A DNA stretch of 64,000 bases from Nannobrachium achirus (taxonomy: Eukaryota > Chordata > Actinopteri > Myctophiformes > Myctophidae): positions 57,868,778-57,932,777 of the forward strand of contig OY997649.1 in assembly GCA_963921795.1 (NCBI GenBank). The letters are read 5' to 3'. The notes below the pieces were generated by a model, which was given only the letters and a program-made list of their open reading frames with translations, had not been told where the DNA came from and did not search any database. Numbering within the stretch: position 1 is the first letter of the stretch; every line of letters begins with the position of its first letter. The translations under genes were made by a program, and so were the position numbers. Below, one piece after another: positions 18,217-30,190 of the stretch.

Positions 18217-19284
18217 CCTCAGGTCCAGATCCATGGTATTAGTAGTTATTAACCCTATCCCTAGCCCTAGCCCTCAGGTCCAGTTCCATGGTATTAATAG
18301 TTATTAGCCCTAGCCCTAACCCTAGCCCTAGCCCTATCCCTAGCCCTCAGGTCCAGTTCCATGGTATTAGTAGTTATTAACCCTATCCCTAGCCCTAGCC
18401 CTAGCCCTAGCCCTCAGGTCAAGTTCCATGGTATTAGTAGTTATTAACCCTATCCCTAGCCCTCAGGTCCAGTTCCATGGTATTAGTAGTTATTAACCCT
18501 AGCCCTATCCCTAGCCCTCAGGTCCAGTTCCATGGTATTAGTAGTTATTATCCCTATCCCTAGCCCTATCCCTAGCCCTAACCCTAGCCCTCAGGTCCAG
18601 TTCCATGGTATTAGTAGTTATTATCCCTAGCCCTATCCCTAGCCCTATCCCTATCCCTAGCCCTATCCCTAGCCCTCAGGTCCAGTTCCATGGTATTAGT
18701 AGTTATTAACCCTAGCCCTATCCAATCCATAGCCCTATCCCTAACCCTAGCCCTCAGGTCCAGTTCCATGGTATTAGTAGTTATTAACCCTAGCCCTAAC
18801 CCTAGCCCTATCCCTAGCCCTATCCCTAGCCCTAGCCCTATCCCTAGCCCTATCCCTAGCCCTCAGGTCCAGTTCCATGGTATTAGTAGTTATTAACCCT
18901 ATCCCTAGCCCTATCCCTAGCCCTCAGGTCCAGTTCCATGGTATTAGTACTTATTATCCCTAGCCCTATCCCTAGCCCTCAGGTCCAGTTCCATGGTATT
19001 AGTAGTTATTAGCCCTAGCCCTATCCCTAGCCCTCAGGTCCAGTTCCATGGTATTAGTAGTTATTAACCCTAGCCCTATCCCTAGCCCTCAGGTCCAGTT
19101 CCATGGTATTAGTAGTTATTAACCCTATAGCCCTAGCCCTCAGGTCCAGTTCCATGGTATTAGTAGTTATTAACCCTAGCCCTATCCCTAGCCCTCAGGT
19201 CCAGTTCCATGGTATTAGTAGTTATTAACCCTATCCCTAGCCCTAGCCCTCAGGTCCAGTTCCATGGTATTAGTAGTTACTAAC
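18217..19284 (+). repeat. Satellite, partial unit before spacer 1
   Basis: About 18 direct monomers, starting with a CAGATCC variant. They include the marker CCCTATCCAATCCATAGCCC (18717 on), which also occurs at the end of units 1-6 and 10. This is therefore the 3' part of a unit whose spacer is missing or inverted. Confidence 0.9.
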
Positions 19285-20037
19285 CAGGGGCGTTGGAAGT
19301 GGGGTGGTGAGGGAGCTGCAAAAAAAAAAGAAAGAAAAAGAAAACGTTTATCATGTATTCATTGATTTTTTTCTGTAGTGCTAAGGGTTTAGGTGGAGTC
19401 TGAAAAGGTGAGTCTTCAGTCCACGGCGAAAGCTAGCAAGTGAGTCCGTTGTTCTAAGTGCGACGGAGTTTATTTTATAATACAATATAAATGTATTATA
19501 AGTTTATTCCCTGTTATAATACAATATACATTTGTATTACAACTATTAATTATAATACACTATAATGGATTATAACTGTGATTATAATACCCTATAAAGT
19601 ATTAATGTATTATGATAACTATAATACACTTTAATAGATTATAATAGTGGTTATAACACAATATAATCTATTATCATGTATTACAACTATATTAGTGTCA
19701 GTGAGTGATCAGTCATTATGAAGTGTTTGGCCATGTTTGGCCTAGCTCAGACCTACTCTAGAGTGGATACGTTTTAGTACCCTGTTTAGTACCACTTTCA
19801 CTCCACTCTACCCAGGTCCTTAGTGGAAAACCTGACACAAGTGGGCGGTGTGGTGTGGAGTGGTGTGGAGTTGGGCCAGTGGAAAATGGGCTTAGTGAGC
19901 AGAATGGCCGTGGATAGGCCTATTTAGGAAGGCCTTTGTACTCGACAGAAGAGTTGATGGTGAATGTTCATCAGAATAATGGATGTCAGGGTTCAAGGGG
20001 TTAAACCTAGAGCGGTCATCCAATCAGGAACATCACT
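19285..20037 (+). repeat. Satellite spacer, copy 1 (about 753 bp), reference copy
   Basis: The spacer replaces a monomer at TTACTAAC. It has four parts: (a) CAGGGGCGTTGGAAGTGGGG, resembling a hAT start, then an A-rich GAAAGAAAAAG tract; (b) about 130 bp of unique sequence including GGTGAGTCTTCAGTCCACGG; (c) an inverted, left-truncated copy of the PIF-like MITE, about 19475-19891, ending GTGGAAAATGGGC and TTA; (d) about 145 bp ending GGAACATCACT, after which CCCTAT hexamers resume. This copy differs from the others by reading GAGTTTATTTTATAAT where they read GAGTTTATTCCCTGTTATAA. Confidence 0.9.
19475..19891 (+). mobile_element. Truncated PIF-like MITE captured in satellite spacer 1
   Basis: The AT-rich part (TATAATACACTATAATGGAT) matches the complement of 12427-12605. 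The G/C-richer part (CAGTGAGTGATCAGTCATTA through GGCCAGTGGAAAATGGGC) matches the complement of 8563-8727. The join near 19680, CATGTATTACAACTATATTA, is the unoccupied LINE site. Equivalent segments are present in all eleven spacers. Confidence 0.88.
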
Positions 20038-23000
20038 AACCCTATCCCTATCCCTAGCCCTCAGGTCAAGTTCCATGGTATTAGTAGTTATTAACCCTAT
20101 CCCTAGCCCTCAGGTCCAGTTCCATGGTATTGGTAGTTATTAACCCTATCCCTAGCCCTATCCCTAGCCCTCAGGTCCAGTTCCATGGTATTAGTAGTTA
20201 TTAACCCTATCCCTAGCCCTCAGGTCAAGTTCCATGGTATTAGTAGTTATTAACCCTAGCCCTATCCCTAGCCCTCAGGTCCAGTTCCATGGTATTAGTA
20301 GTTATTAACCCTAACCCTAACCCTAACCCTAGCCCTAGCCCTATCCCTATCCCTAATTAGCCCTAGCCCTCAGGTCCAGTTCCATGGTATTAGTAGTTAT
20401 TAACCCTAGCCCTATCCCTAGCCCTCAGGTCCAGTTCCATGGTATTAGTAGTTATTAACCCTAGCCCTATCCCTAGCCCTAGCCCTATCCCTATCCCTAG
20501 CCCTCAGGTCCAGTTCCATGGTATTAGTCGTTATTATCCCTATCCCTAGCCCTATCCCTAGCCCTCAGGTCCAGTTCCATGGTATTAGTAGTTATTAACC
20601 CTATCCCTAGCCCTAGCCCTCAGGTCCAGTTCCATGGTATTAGTAGTTATTAACCCTATCCCTAGCCCTCAGGTCAAGTTCCATGGTATTAGTAGTTATT
20701 AACCCTATCCCTAGCCCTATCCCTCAGGTCCAGTTCCATGGTATTAGTAGTTATTATCCCTAGCCCTATCCCTAGCCCTCAGGTCCAGATCCATGGTATT
20801 AGTAGTTATTAACCCTATCCCTAGCCCTATCCCTAGCCCTATCCCTCAGGTCCAGTTCCATGGTATTAATAGTTATTAGCCCTAGCCCTATCCCTAGCCC
20901 TAGCCCTATCCCTAGCCCTCAGGTCCAGTTCCATGGTATTAGTAGTTATTAACCCTAGCCCTATCCCTAGCCCTCAGGTCCAGTTCCATGGTATTAGTTA
21001 TTATCCCTATCCCTAGCCCTCAGGTCCAGTTCCATGGTATTAATAGTTATTAGCCCTAGCCCTATCCCTAGCCCTCAGGTCCAGTTCCATGGTATTAGTA
21101 GTTATTAACCCTATCCCTATCCCTAGCCCTATCCCTAGCCCTCAGGTCCAGTTCCATGGTATTAGTAGTTATTAACCCTAGCCCTATCCCTAGCCCTCAG
21201 GTCCAGTTCCATGGTATTAGTAGTTATTAACCCTATCCCTATCCCTAGCCCTATCCCTAGCCCTCAGGTCCAGTTCCATGGTATTAGTAGTTATTAACCC
21301 TATCCCTAGCCCTATCCCTAGCCCTCAGGTCCAGTTCCATGGTATTAGTAGTTATTATCCCTATCCCTAGCCCTATCCCTAGCCCTCAGGTCCAGTTCCA
21401 TGGTATTAGTAGTTATTAACCCTATCCCTAGCCCTCAGGTCCAGTTCCATGGTATTAGTACTTATTATCCCTAGCCCTATCCCTAGCCCTCAGGTCCAGT
21501 TCCATGGTATTAGTAGTTATTAACCCTAGCCCTATCCCTAGCCCTAGCCCTATCCCTATACCTAGCCCTCAGGTCCAGTTCCATGGTATTAGTCGTTATT
21601 ATCCCTATCCCTAGCCCTATCCCTAGCCCTCAGGTCCAGTTCCATGGTATTAGTAGTTATTAACCCTATCCCTAGCCCTAGCCCTCAGGTCCAGTTCCAT
21701 GGTATTAGTAGTTATTAACCCTATCCCTAGCCCTCAGGTCAAGTTCCATGGTATTAGTAGTTATTAACCCTATCCCTAGCCCTATCCCTCAGGTCCAGTT
21801 CCATGGTATTAGTAGTTATTATCCCTAGCCCTATCCCTAGCCCTCAGGTCCAGATCCATGGTATTAGTAGTTATTAACCCTATCCCTAGCCCTATCCCTC
21901 AGGTCCAGTTCCATGGTATTAATAGTTATTAGCCCTAGCCCTATCCCTAGCCCTATCCCTAGCCCTCAGGCCCAGTTCCATGGTATTAGTAGTTATTAAC
22001 CCTAGCCCTATCCCTAGCCCTCAGGTCCAGTTCCATGGTATTAGTTATTATCCCTATCCCTAGCCCTCAGGTCCAGTTCCATGGTATTAATAGTTATTAG
22101 CCCTAGCCCTATCCCTAGCCCTCAGGTCCAGTTCCATGGTATTAGTAGTTATTAACCCTATCCCTATCCCTAGCCCTATCCCTAGCCCTCAGGTCCAGTT
22201 CCATGGTATTAGTAGTTATTAACCCTATCCCTAGCCCTATCCCTAGCCCTCAGGTCCAGTTCCATGGTATTAGTAGTTATTATCCCTATCCCTAGCCCTA
22301 TCCCTAGCCCTCAGGTCCAGTTCCATGGTATTAGTAGTTATTAACCCTATCCCTAGCCCTCAGGTCCAGTTCCATGGTATTTGTACTTATTATCCCTAGC
22401 CCTATCCCTAGCCCTCAGGTCCAGTTCCATGGTATTAGTAGTTATTAACCCTATCCCTAGCCCTATCCCTAGCCCTCAGGTCCAGTTCCATGGTATTAGT
22501 AGTTATTAACCCTATCCCTAGCCCTAGCCCTCAGGTCCAGTTCCATGGTATTAATAGTTATTAGCCCTAGCCCTAACCCTAGCCCTAGCCCTAACCCTAG
22601 CCCTCAGGTCCAGTTCCATGGTATTAGTAGTTATTAACCCTATCCCTAGCCCTAGCCCTCAGGTCAAGTTCCATGGTATTAGTAGTTATTAACCCTATCC
22701 CTAGCCCTAGCCCTCAGGTCCAGTTCCATGGTATTAGTAGTTATTAACCCTAGCCCTATCCCTAGCCCTCAGGTCCAGTTCCATGGTATTAGTAGTTATT
22801 ATCCCTATCCCTAGCCCTATCCCTAGCCCTATCTCTAGCCCTATCCCTAGCCCTCAGGTCCAGTTCCATGGTATTAGTAGTTATTATCCCTAGCCCTATC
22901 CCTAGCCCTATCCCTATCCCTAGCCCTATCCCTAGCCCTCAGGTCCAGTTCCATGGTATTAGTAGTTATTAACCCTAGCCCTATCCAATCCATAGCCCTA

Positions 23001-23553
23001 TCCCTAACCCTAGCCCTCAGGTCCAGTTCCATGGTATTAGTAGTTATTAACCCTAGCCCTAACCCTAGCCCTATCCCTAGCCCTAACCCTAGCCCTAGCC
23101 CTATCCCTATCCCTATCCCTAGCCCTCAGGTCCAGTTCCATGGTATTAGTAGTTATTAACCCTATCCCTAGCCCTATCCCTAGCCCTCAGGTCCAGTTCC
23201 ATGGTATTAGTACTTATTATCCCTAGCCCTATCCCTAGCCCTCAGGTCCAGTTCCATGGTATTAGTAGTTATTAGCCCTAGCCCTATCCCTATCCCTAGC
23301 CCTCAGGTCCAGTTCCATGGTATTAGTAGTTATTAACCCTAGCCCTATCCCTAGCCCTCAGGTCCAGTTCCATGGTATTAGTAGTTATTAACCCTATAGC
23401 CCTAGCCCTCAGGTCCAGTTCCATGGTATTAGTAGTTATTAACCCTAGCCCTATCCCTAGCCCTCAGGTCCAGTTCCATGGTATTAGTAGTTATTAACCC
23501 TATCCCTAGCCCTAGCCCTCAGGTCCAGTTCCATGGTATTAGTAGTTACTAAC

Positions 23554-26500
23554 CAGGGGCGTTGGAAGTGGGGTGGTGAGGGAGCTGCAAAAAAAAAAGA
23601 AAGAAAAAGAAAACGTTTATCATGTATTCATTGATTTTTTTCTGTAGTGCTAAGGGTTTAGGTGGAGTCTGAAAAGGTGAGTCTTCAGTCCACGGCGAAA
23701 GCTAGCAAGTGAGTCCGTTGTTCTAAGTGCGACGGAGTTTATTCCCTGTTATAATACAATATAAATGTATTATAAGTTTATTCCCTGTTATAATACAATA
23801 TACATTTGTATTACAACTATTAATTATAATACACTATAATGGATTATAACTGTGATTATAATACCCTATAAAGTATTAATGTATTATGATAACTATAATA
23901 CACTTTAATAGATTATAATAGTGGTTATAACACAATATAATCTATTATCATGTATTACAACTATATTAGTGTCAGTGAGTGATCAGTCATTATGAAGTGT
24001 TTGGCCATGATTGGCCTAGCTCAGACCTACTCTAGAGTGGATATGTTTTAGTACCCTGTTTAGTACCACTTTCACTCCACTCTACCCAGGTCCTTAGTGG
24101 AAAACCTGACACAAGTGGGCGGTGTGGTGTGGAGTGGTGTGGAGTTGGGCCAGTGGAAAATGGGCTTAGTGAGCAGAATGGCCGTGGATAGGCCTATTTA
24201 GGAAGGCCTTTGTACTCGACAGAAGAGTTGATGGTGAATGTTCATCAGAATAATGGATGTCAGGGTTCAAGGGGTTAAACCTAGAGCGGTCATCCAATCA
24301 GGAACATCACTAACCCTATCCCTATCCCTAGCCCTCAGGTCAAGTTCCATGGTATTAGTAGTTATTAACCCTATCCCTAGCCCTCAGGTCCAGTTCCATG
24401 GTATTAGTAGTTATTAACCCTATCCCTAGCCCTCAGGTCAAGTTCCATGGTATTAGTAGTTATTAACCCTAGCCCTATCCCTAGCCCTCAGGTCCAGTTC
24501 CATGGTATTAGTAGTTATTAACCCTAACCCTAACCCTAACCCTAGCCCTAGCCCTATCCCTATCCCTAATTAGCCCTAGCCCTCAGGTCCAGTTCCATGG
24601 TATTAGTAGTTATTAACCCTAGCCCTATCCCTAGCCCTCAGGTCCAGTTCCATGGTATTAGTACTTATTATCCCTAGCCCTATCCCTAGCCCTCAGGTCC
24701 AGTTCCATGGTATTAGTAGTTATTAACCCTAGCCCTATCCCTAGCCCTAGCCCTATCCCTATACCTAGCCCTCAGGTCCAGTTCCATGGTATTAGTCGTT
24801 ATTATCCCTATCCCTAGCCCTATCCCTAGCCCTCAGGTCCAGTTCCATGGTATTAGTAGTTATTAACCCTATCCCTAGCCCTAGCCCTCAGGTCCAGTTC
24901 CATGGTATTAGTAGTTATTAACCCTATCCCTAGCCCTCAGGTCAAGTTCCATGGTATTAGTAGTTATTAACCCTATCCCTAGCCCTATCCCTCAGGTCCA
25001 GTTCCATGGTATTAGTAGTTATTATCCCTAGCCCTATCCCTAGCCCTCAGGTCCAGATCCATGGTATTAGTAGTTATTAACCCTATCCCTAGCCCTATCC
25101 CTCAGGTCCAGTTCCATGGTATTAATAGTTATTAGCCCTAGCCCTATCCCTAGCCCTATCCCTAGCCCTCAGGCCCAGTTCCATGGTATTAGTAGTTATT
25201 AACCCTAGCCCTATCCCTAGCCCTCAGGTCCAGTTCCATGGTATTAGTTATTATCCCTATCCCTAGCCCTCAGGTCCAGTTCCATGGTATTAATAGTTAT
25301 TAGCCCTAGCCCTATCCCTAGCCCTCAGGTCCAGTTCCATGGTATTAGTAGTTATTAACCCTATCCCTATCCCTAGCCCTATCCCTAGCCCTCAGGTCCA
25401 GTTCCATGGTATTAGTAGTTATTAACCCTATCCCTAGCCCTATCCCTAGCCCTCAGGTCCAGTTCCATGGTATTAGTAGTTATTATCCCTATCCCTAGCC
25501 CTATCCCTAGCCCTCAGGTCCAGTTCCATGGTATTAGTAGTTATTAACCCTATCCCTAGCCCTCAGGTCCAGTTCCATGGTATTTGTACTTATTATCCCT
25601 AGCCCTATCCCTAGCCCTCAGGTCCAGTTCCATGGTATTAGTAGTTATTAACCCTATCCCTAGCCCTATCCCTAGCCCTCAGGTCCAGTTCCATGGTATT
25701 AGTAGTTATTAACCCTATCCCTAGCCCTAGCCCTCAGGTCCAGTTCCATGGTATTAATAGTTATTAGCCCTAGCCCTAACCCTAGCCCTAGCCCTAACCC
25801 TAGCCCTCAGGTCCAGTTCCATGGTATTAGTAGTTATTAACCCTATCCCTAGCCCTAGCCCTCAGGTCAAGTTCCATGGTATTAGTAGTTATTAACCCTA
25901 TCCCTAGCCCTAGCCCTCAGGTCCAGTTCCATGGTATTAGTAGTTATTAACCCTAGCCCTATCCCTAGCCCTCAGGTCCAGTTCCATGGTATTAGTAGTT
26001 ATTATCCCTATCCCTAGCCCTATCCCTAGCCCTATCCCTAGCCCTCAGGTCCAGTTCCATGGTATTAGTAGTTATTATCCCTAGCCCTATCCCTAGCCCT
26101 ATCCCTATCCCTAGCCCTATCCCTAGCCCTCAGGTCCAGTTCCATGGTATTAGTAGTTATTAACCCTAGCCCTATCCAATCCATAGCCCTATCCCTAACC
26201 CTAGCCCTCAGGTCCAGTTCCATGGTATTAGTAGTTATTAACCCTAGCCCTAACCCTAGCCCTATCCCTAGCCCTAACCCTAGCCCTAGCCCTATCCCTA
26301 TCCCTATCCCTAGCCCTCAGGTCCAGTTCCATGGTATTAGTAGTTATTAACCCTATCCCTAGCCCTATCCCTAGCCCTCAGGTCCAGTTCCATGGTATTA
26401 GTACTTATTATCCCTAGCCCTATCCCTAGCCCTCAGGTCCAGTTCCATGGTATTAGTAGTTATTAGCCCTAGCCCTATCCCTATCCCTAGCCCTCAGGTC

Positions 26501-26744
26501 CAGTTCCATGGTATTAGTAGTTATTAACCCTAGCCCTATCCCTAGCCCTCAGGTCCAGTTCCATGGTATTAGTAGTTATTAACCCTATAGCCCTAGCCCT
26601 CAGGTCCAGTTCCATGGTATTAGTAGTTATTAACCCTAGCCCTATCCCTAGCCCTCAGGTCCAGTTCCATGGTATTAGTAGTTATTAACCCTATCCCTAG
26701 CCCTAGCCCTCAGGTCCAGTTCCATGGTATTAGTAGTTACTAAC
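23554..26744 (+). repeat. Higher-order unit 2, 3191 bp
   Basis: Spacer 23554-24311 carries two private variants, GGCCATGATTGGCC and GTGGATATGTTTTAG, shared only with unit 5. Its length equals that of unit 5 exactly. Confidence 0.9.
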
Positions 26745-29700
26745 CAGGGGCGTTGGAAGTGGGGTGGTGAGGGAGCTGCAAAAAAAAAAGAAAGAAAAAG
26801 AAAACGTTTATCATGTATTCATTGATTTTTTTCTGTAGTGCTAAGGGTTTAGGTGGAGTCTGAAAAGGTGAGTCTTCAGTCCACGGCGAAAGCTAGCAAG
26901 TGAGTCCGTTGTTCTAAGTGCGACGGAGTTTATTCCCTGTTATAATACAATATAAATGTATTATAAGTTTATTCCCTGTTATAATACAATATACATTTGT
27001 ATTACAACTATTAATTATAATACACTATAATGGATTATAACTGTGATTATAATACCCTATAAAGTATTAATGTATTATGATAACTATAATACACTTTAAT
27101 AGATTATAATAGTGGTTATAACACAATATAATCTATTATCATGTATTACAACTATATTAGTGTCAGTGAGTGATCAGTCATTATGAAGTGTTTGGCCATG
27201 TTTGGCCTAGCTCAGACCTACTCTAGAGTGGATACGTTTTAGTACCCTGTTTAGTACCACTTTCACTCCACTCTACCCAGGTCCTTAGTGGAAAACCTGA
27301 CACAAGTGGGCGGTGTGGTGTGGAGTGGTGTGGAGTTGGGCCAGTGGAAAATGGGCTTAGTGAGCAGAATGGCCGTGGATAGGCCTATTTAGGAAGGCCT
27401 TTGTACTCGACAGAAGAGTTGATGGTGAATGTTCATCAGAATAATGGATGTCAGGGTTCAAGGGGTTAAACCTAGAGCGGTCATCCAATCAGGAACATCA
27501 CTAACCCTATCCCTATCCCTAGCCCTCAGGTCAAGTTCCATGGTATTAGTAGTTATTAACCCTATCCCTAGCCCTCAGGTCCAGTTCCATGGTATTGGTA
27601 GTTATTAACCCTATCCCTAGCCCTCAGGTCCAGTTCCATGGTATTAGTAGTTATTAACCCTATCCCTAGCCCTCAGGTCAAGTTCCATGGTATTAGTAGT
27701 TATTAACCCTAGCCCTATCCCTAGCCCTCAGGTCCAGATCCATGGTATTAGTAGTTATTAACCCTAACCCTAACCCTAACCCTAGCCCTAGCCCTATCCC
27801 TATCCCTAATTAGCCCTAGCCCTCAGGTCCAGTTCCATGGTATTAGTAGTTATTAACCCTAGCCCTATCCCTAGCCCTCAGGTCCAGTTCCATGTATTAG
27901 TAGTTATTAACCCTAGCCCTATCCCTAGCCCTAGCCCTATCCCTATCCCTAGCCCTCAGGTCCAGTTCCATGGTATTAGTCGTTATTATCCCTATCCCTA
28001 GCCCTATCCCTAGCCCTCAGGTCCAGTTCCATGGTATTAGTAGTTATTAACCCTAGCCCTATCCCTAGCCCTCAGGTCCAGTTCCATGGTATTAGTACTT
28101 ATTATCCCTAGCCCTATCCCTAGCCCTCAGGTCCAGTTCCATGGTATTAGTAGTTATTAACCCTAGCCCTATCCCTAGCCCTAGCCCTATCCCTATACCT
28201 AGCCCTCAGGTCCAGTTCCATGGTATTAGTCGTTATTATCCCTATCCCTAGCCCTATCCCTAGCCCTCAGGTCCAGTTCCATGGTATTAGTAGTTATTAA
28301 CCCTATCCCTAGCCCTAGCCCTCAGGTCCAGTTCCATGGTATTAGTAGTTATTAACCCTATCCCTAGCCCTCAGGTCAAGTTCCATGGTATTAGTAGTTA
28401 TTAACCCTATCCCTAGCCCTATCCCTCAGGTCCAGTTCCATGGTATTAGTAGTTATTATCCCTAGCCCTATCCCTAGCCCTCAGGTCCAGATCCATGGTA
28501 TTAGTAGTTATTAACCCTATCCCTAGCCCTATCCCTCAGGTCCAGTTCCATGGTATTAATAGTTATTAGCCCTAGCCCTATCCCTAGCCCTATCCCTAGC
28601 CCTCAGGCCCAGTTCCATGGTATTAGTAGTTATTAACCCTAGCCCTATCCCTAGCCCTCAGGTCCAGTTCCATGGTATTAGTTATTATCCCTATCCCTAG
28701 CCCTCAGGTCCAGTTCCATGGTATTAATAGTTATTAGCCCTAGCCCTATCCCTAGCCCTCAGGTCCAGTTCCATGGCATTAGTAGTTATTAACCCTATCC
28801 CTATCCCTAGCCCTATCCCTAGCCCTCAGGTCCAGTTCCATGGTATTAGTAGTTATTAACCCTATCCCTAGCCCTATCCCTAGCCCTCAGGTCCAGTTCC
28901 ATGGTATTAGTAGTTATTATCCCTATCCCTAGCCCTATCCCTAGCCCTCAGGTCCAGTTCCATGGTATTAGTAGTTATTAACCCTATCCCTAGCCCTCAG
29001 GTCCAGTTCCATGGTATTTGTACTTATTATCCCTAGCCCTATCCCTAGCCCTCAGGTCCAGTTCCATGGTATTAGTAGTTATTAACCCTATCCCTAGCCC
29101 TATCCCTAGCCCTCAGGTCCAGTTCCATGGTATTAGTAGTTATTAACCCTATCCCTAGCCCTAGCCCTCAGGTCCAGTTCCATGGTATTAATAGTTATTA
29201 GCCCTAGCCCTAACCCTAGCCCTAGCCCTAACCCTAGCCCTCAGGTCCAGTTCCATGGTATTAGTAGTTATTAACCCTATCCCTAGCCCTAGCCCTCAGG
29301 TCAAGTTCCATGGTATTAGTAGTTATTAACCCTATCCCTAGCCCTAGCCCTCAGGTCCAGTTCCATGGTATTAGTAGTTATTAACCCTAGCCCTATCCCT
29401 AGCCCTCAGGTCCAGTTCCATGGTATTAGTAGTTATTATCCCTATCCCTAGCCCTATCCCTAGCCCTATCCCTAGCCCTATCCCTAGCCCTCAGGTCCAG
29501 TTCCATGGTATTAGTAGTTATTATCCCTAGCCCTATCCCTAGCCCTATCCCTATCCCTAGCCCTATCCCTAGCCCTCAGGTCCAGTTCCATGGTATTAGT
29601 AGTTATTAACCCTAGCCCTATCCAATCCATAGCCCTATCCCTAACCCTAGCCCTCAGGTCCAGTTCCATGGTATTAGTAGTTATTAACCCTAGCCCTAAC

Positions 29701-30190
29701 CCTAGCCCTATCCCTAGCCCTAACCCTAGCCCTAGCCCTATCCCTATCCCTATCCCTAGCCCTCAGGTCCAGTTCCATGGTATTAGTAGTTATTAACCCT
29801 ATCCCTAGCCCTATCCCTAGCCCTCAGGTCCAGTTCCATGGTATTAGTACTTATTATCCCTAGCCCTATCCCTAGCCCTCAGGTCCAGTTCCATGGTATT
29901 AGTAGTTATTAGCCCTAGCCCTATCCCTATCCCTAGCCCTCAGGTCCAGTTCCATGGTATTAGTAGTTATTAACCCTAGCCCTATCCCTAGCCCTCAGGT
30001 CCAGTTCCATGGTATTAGTAGTTATTAACCCTATAGCCCTAGCCCTCAGGTCCAGTTCCATGGTATTAGTAGTTATTAACCCTAGCCCTATCCCTAGCCC
30101 TCAGGTCCAGTTCCATGGTATTAGTAGTTATTAACCCTATCCCTAGCCCTAGCCCTCAGGTCCAGTTCCATGGTATTAGTAGTTACTAAC
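26745..30190 (+). repeat. Higher-order unit 3, 3446 bp
   Basis: Spacer 26745-27502. Private monomer variants CCATGGCATT (28771-28780) and an extra CAGATCC block near 27738 recur only in unit 6. The 13-bp length difference from unit 6 is explained by two missing hexamers near 27610 and one missing base at about 27894. Confidence 0.9.

Larger units (their letters stand above)
19285..23553 (+). repeat. Higher-order unit 1, 4269 bp
   Basis: Spacer 19285-20037 plus monomers. This is the longest unit; it closes with the CCAATCCATAG marker monomer (22980) and the CCCTATAGCCC monomer shared by most units. Confidence 0.88.

Noticed and set aside
18690-18896. 68-codon MVLVVINPSP frames as genes
   Set aside because: They are translations of satellite monomers, repeated identically with the array, with no start context or family similarity.
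19285-20037. Satellite spacer as a complete hAT element (starts CAGGGGCG)
   Set aside because: No complementary CGCCCCTG end or 8-bp duplication exists in the spacer; most of it is a different, PIF-like MITE.
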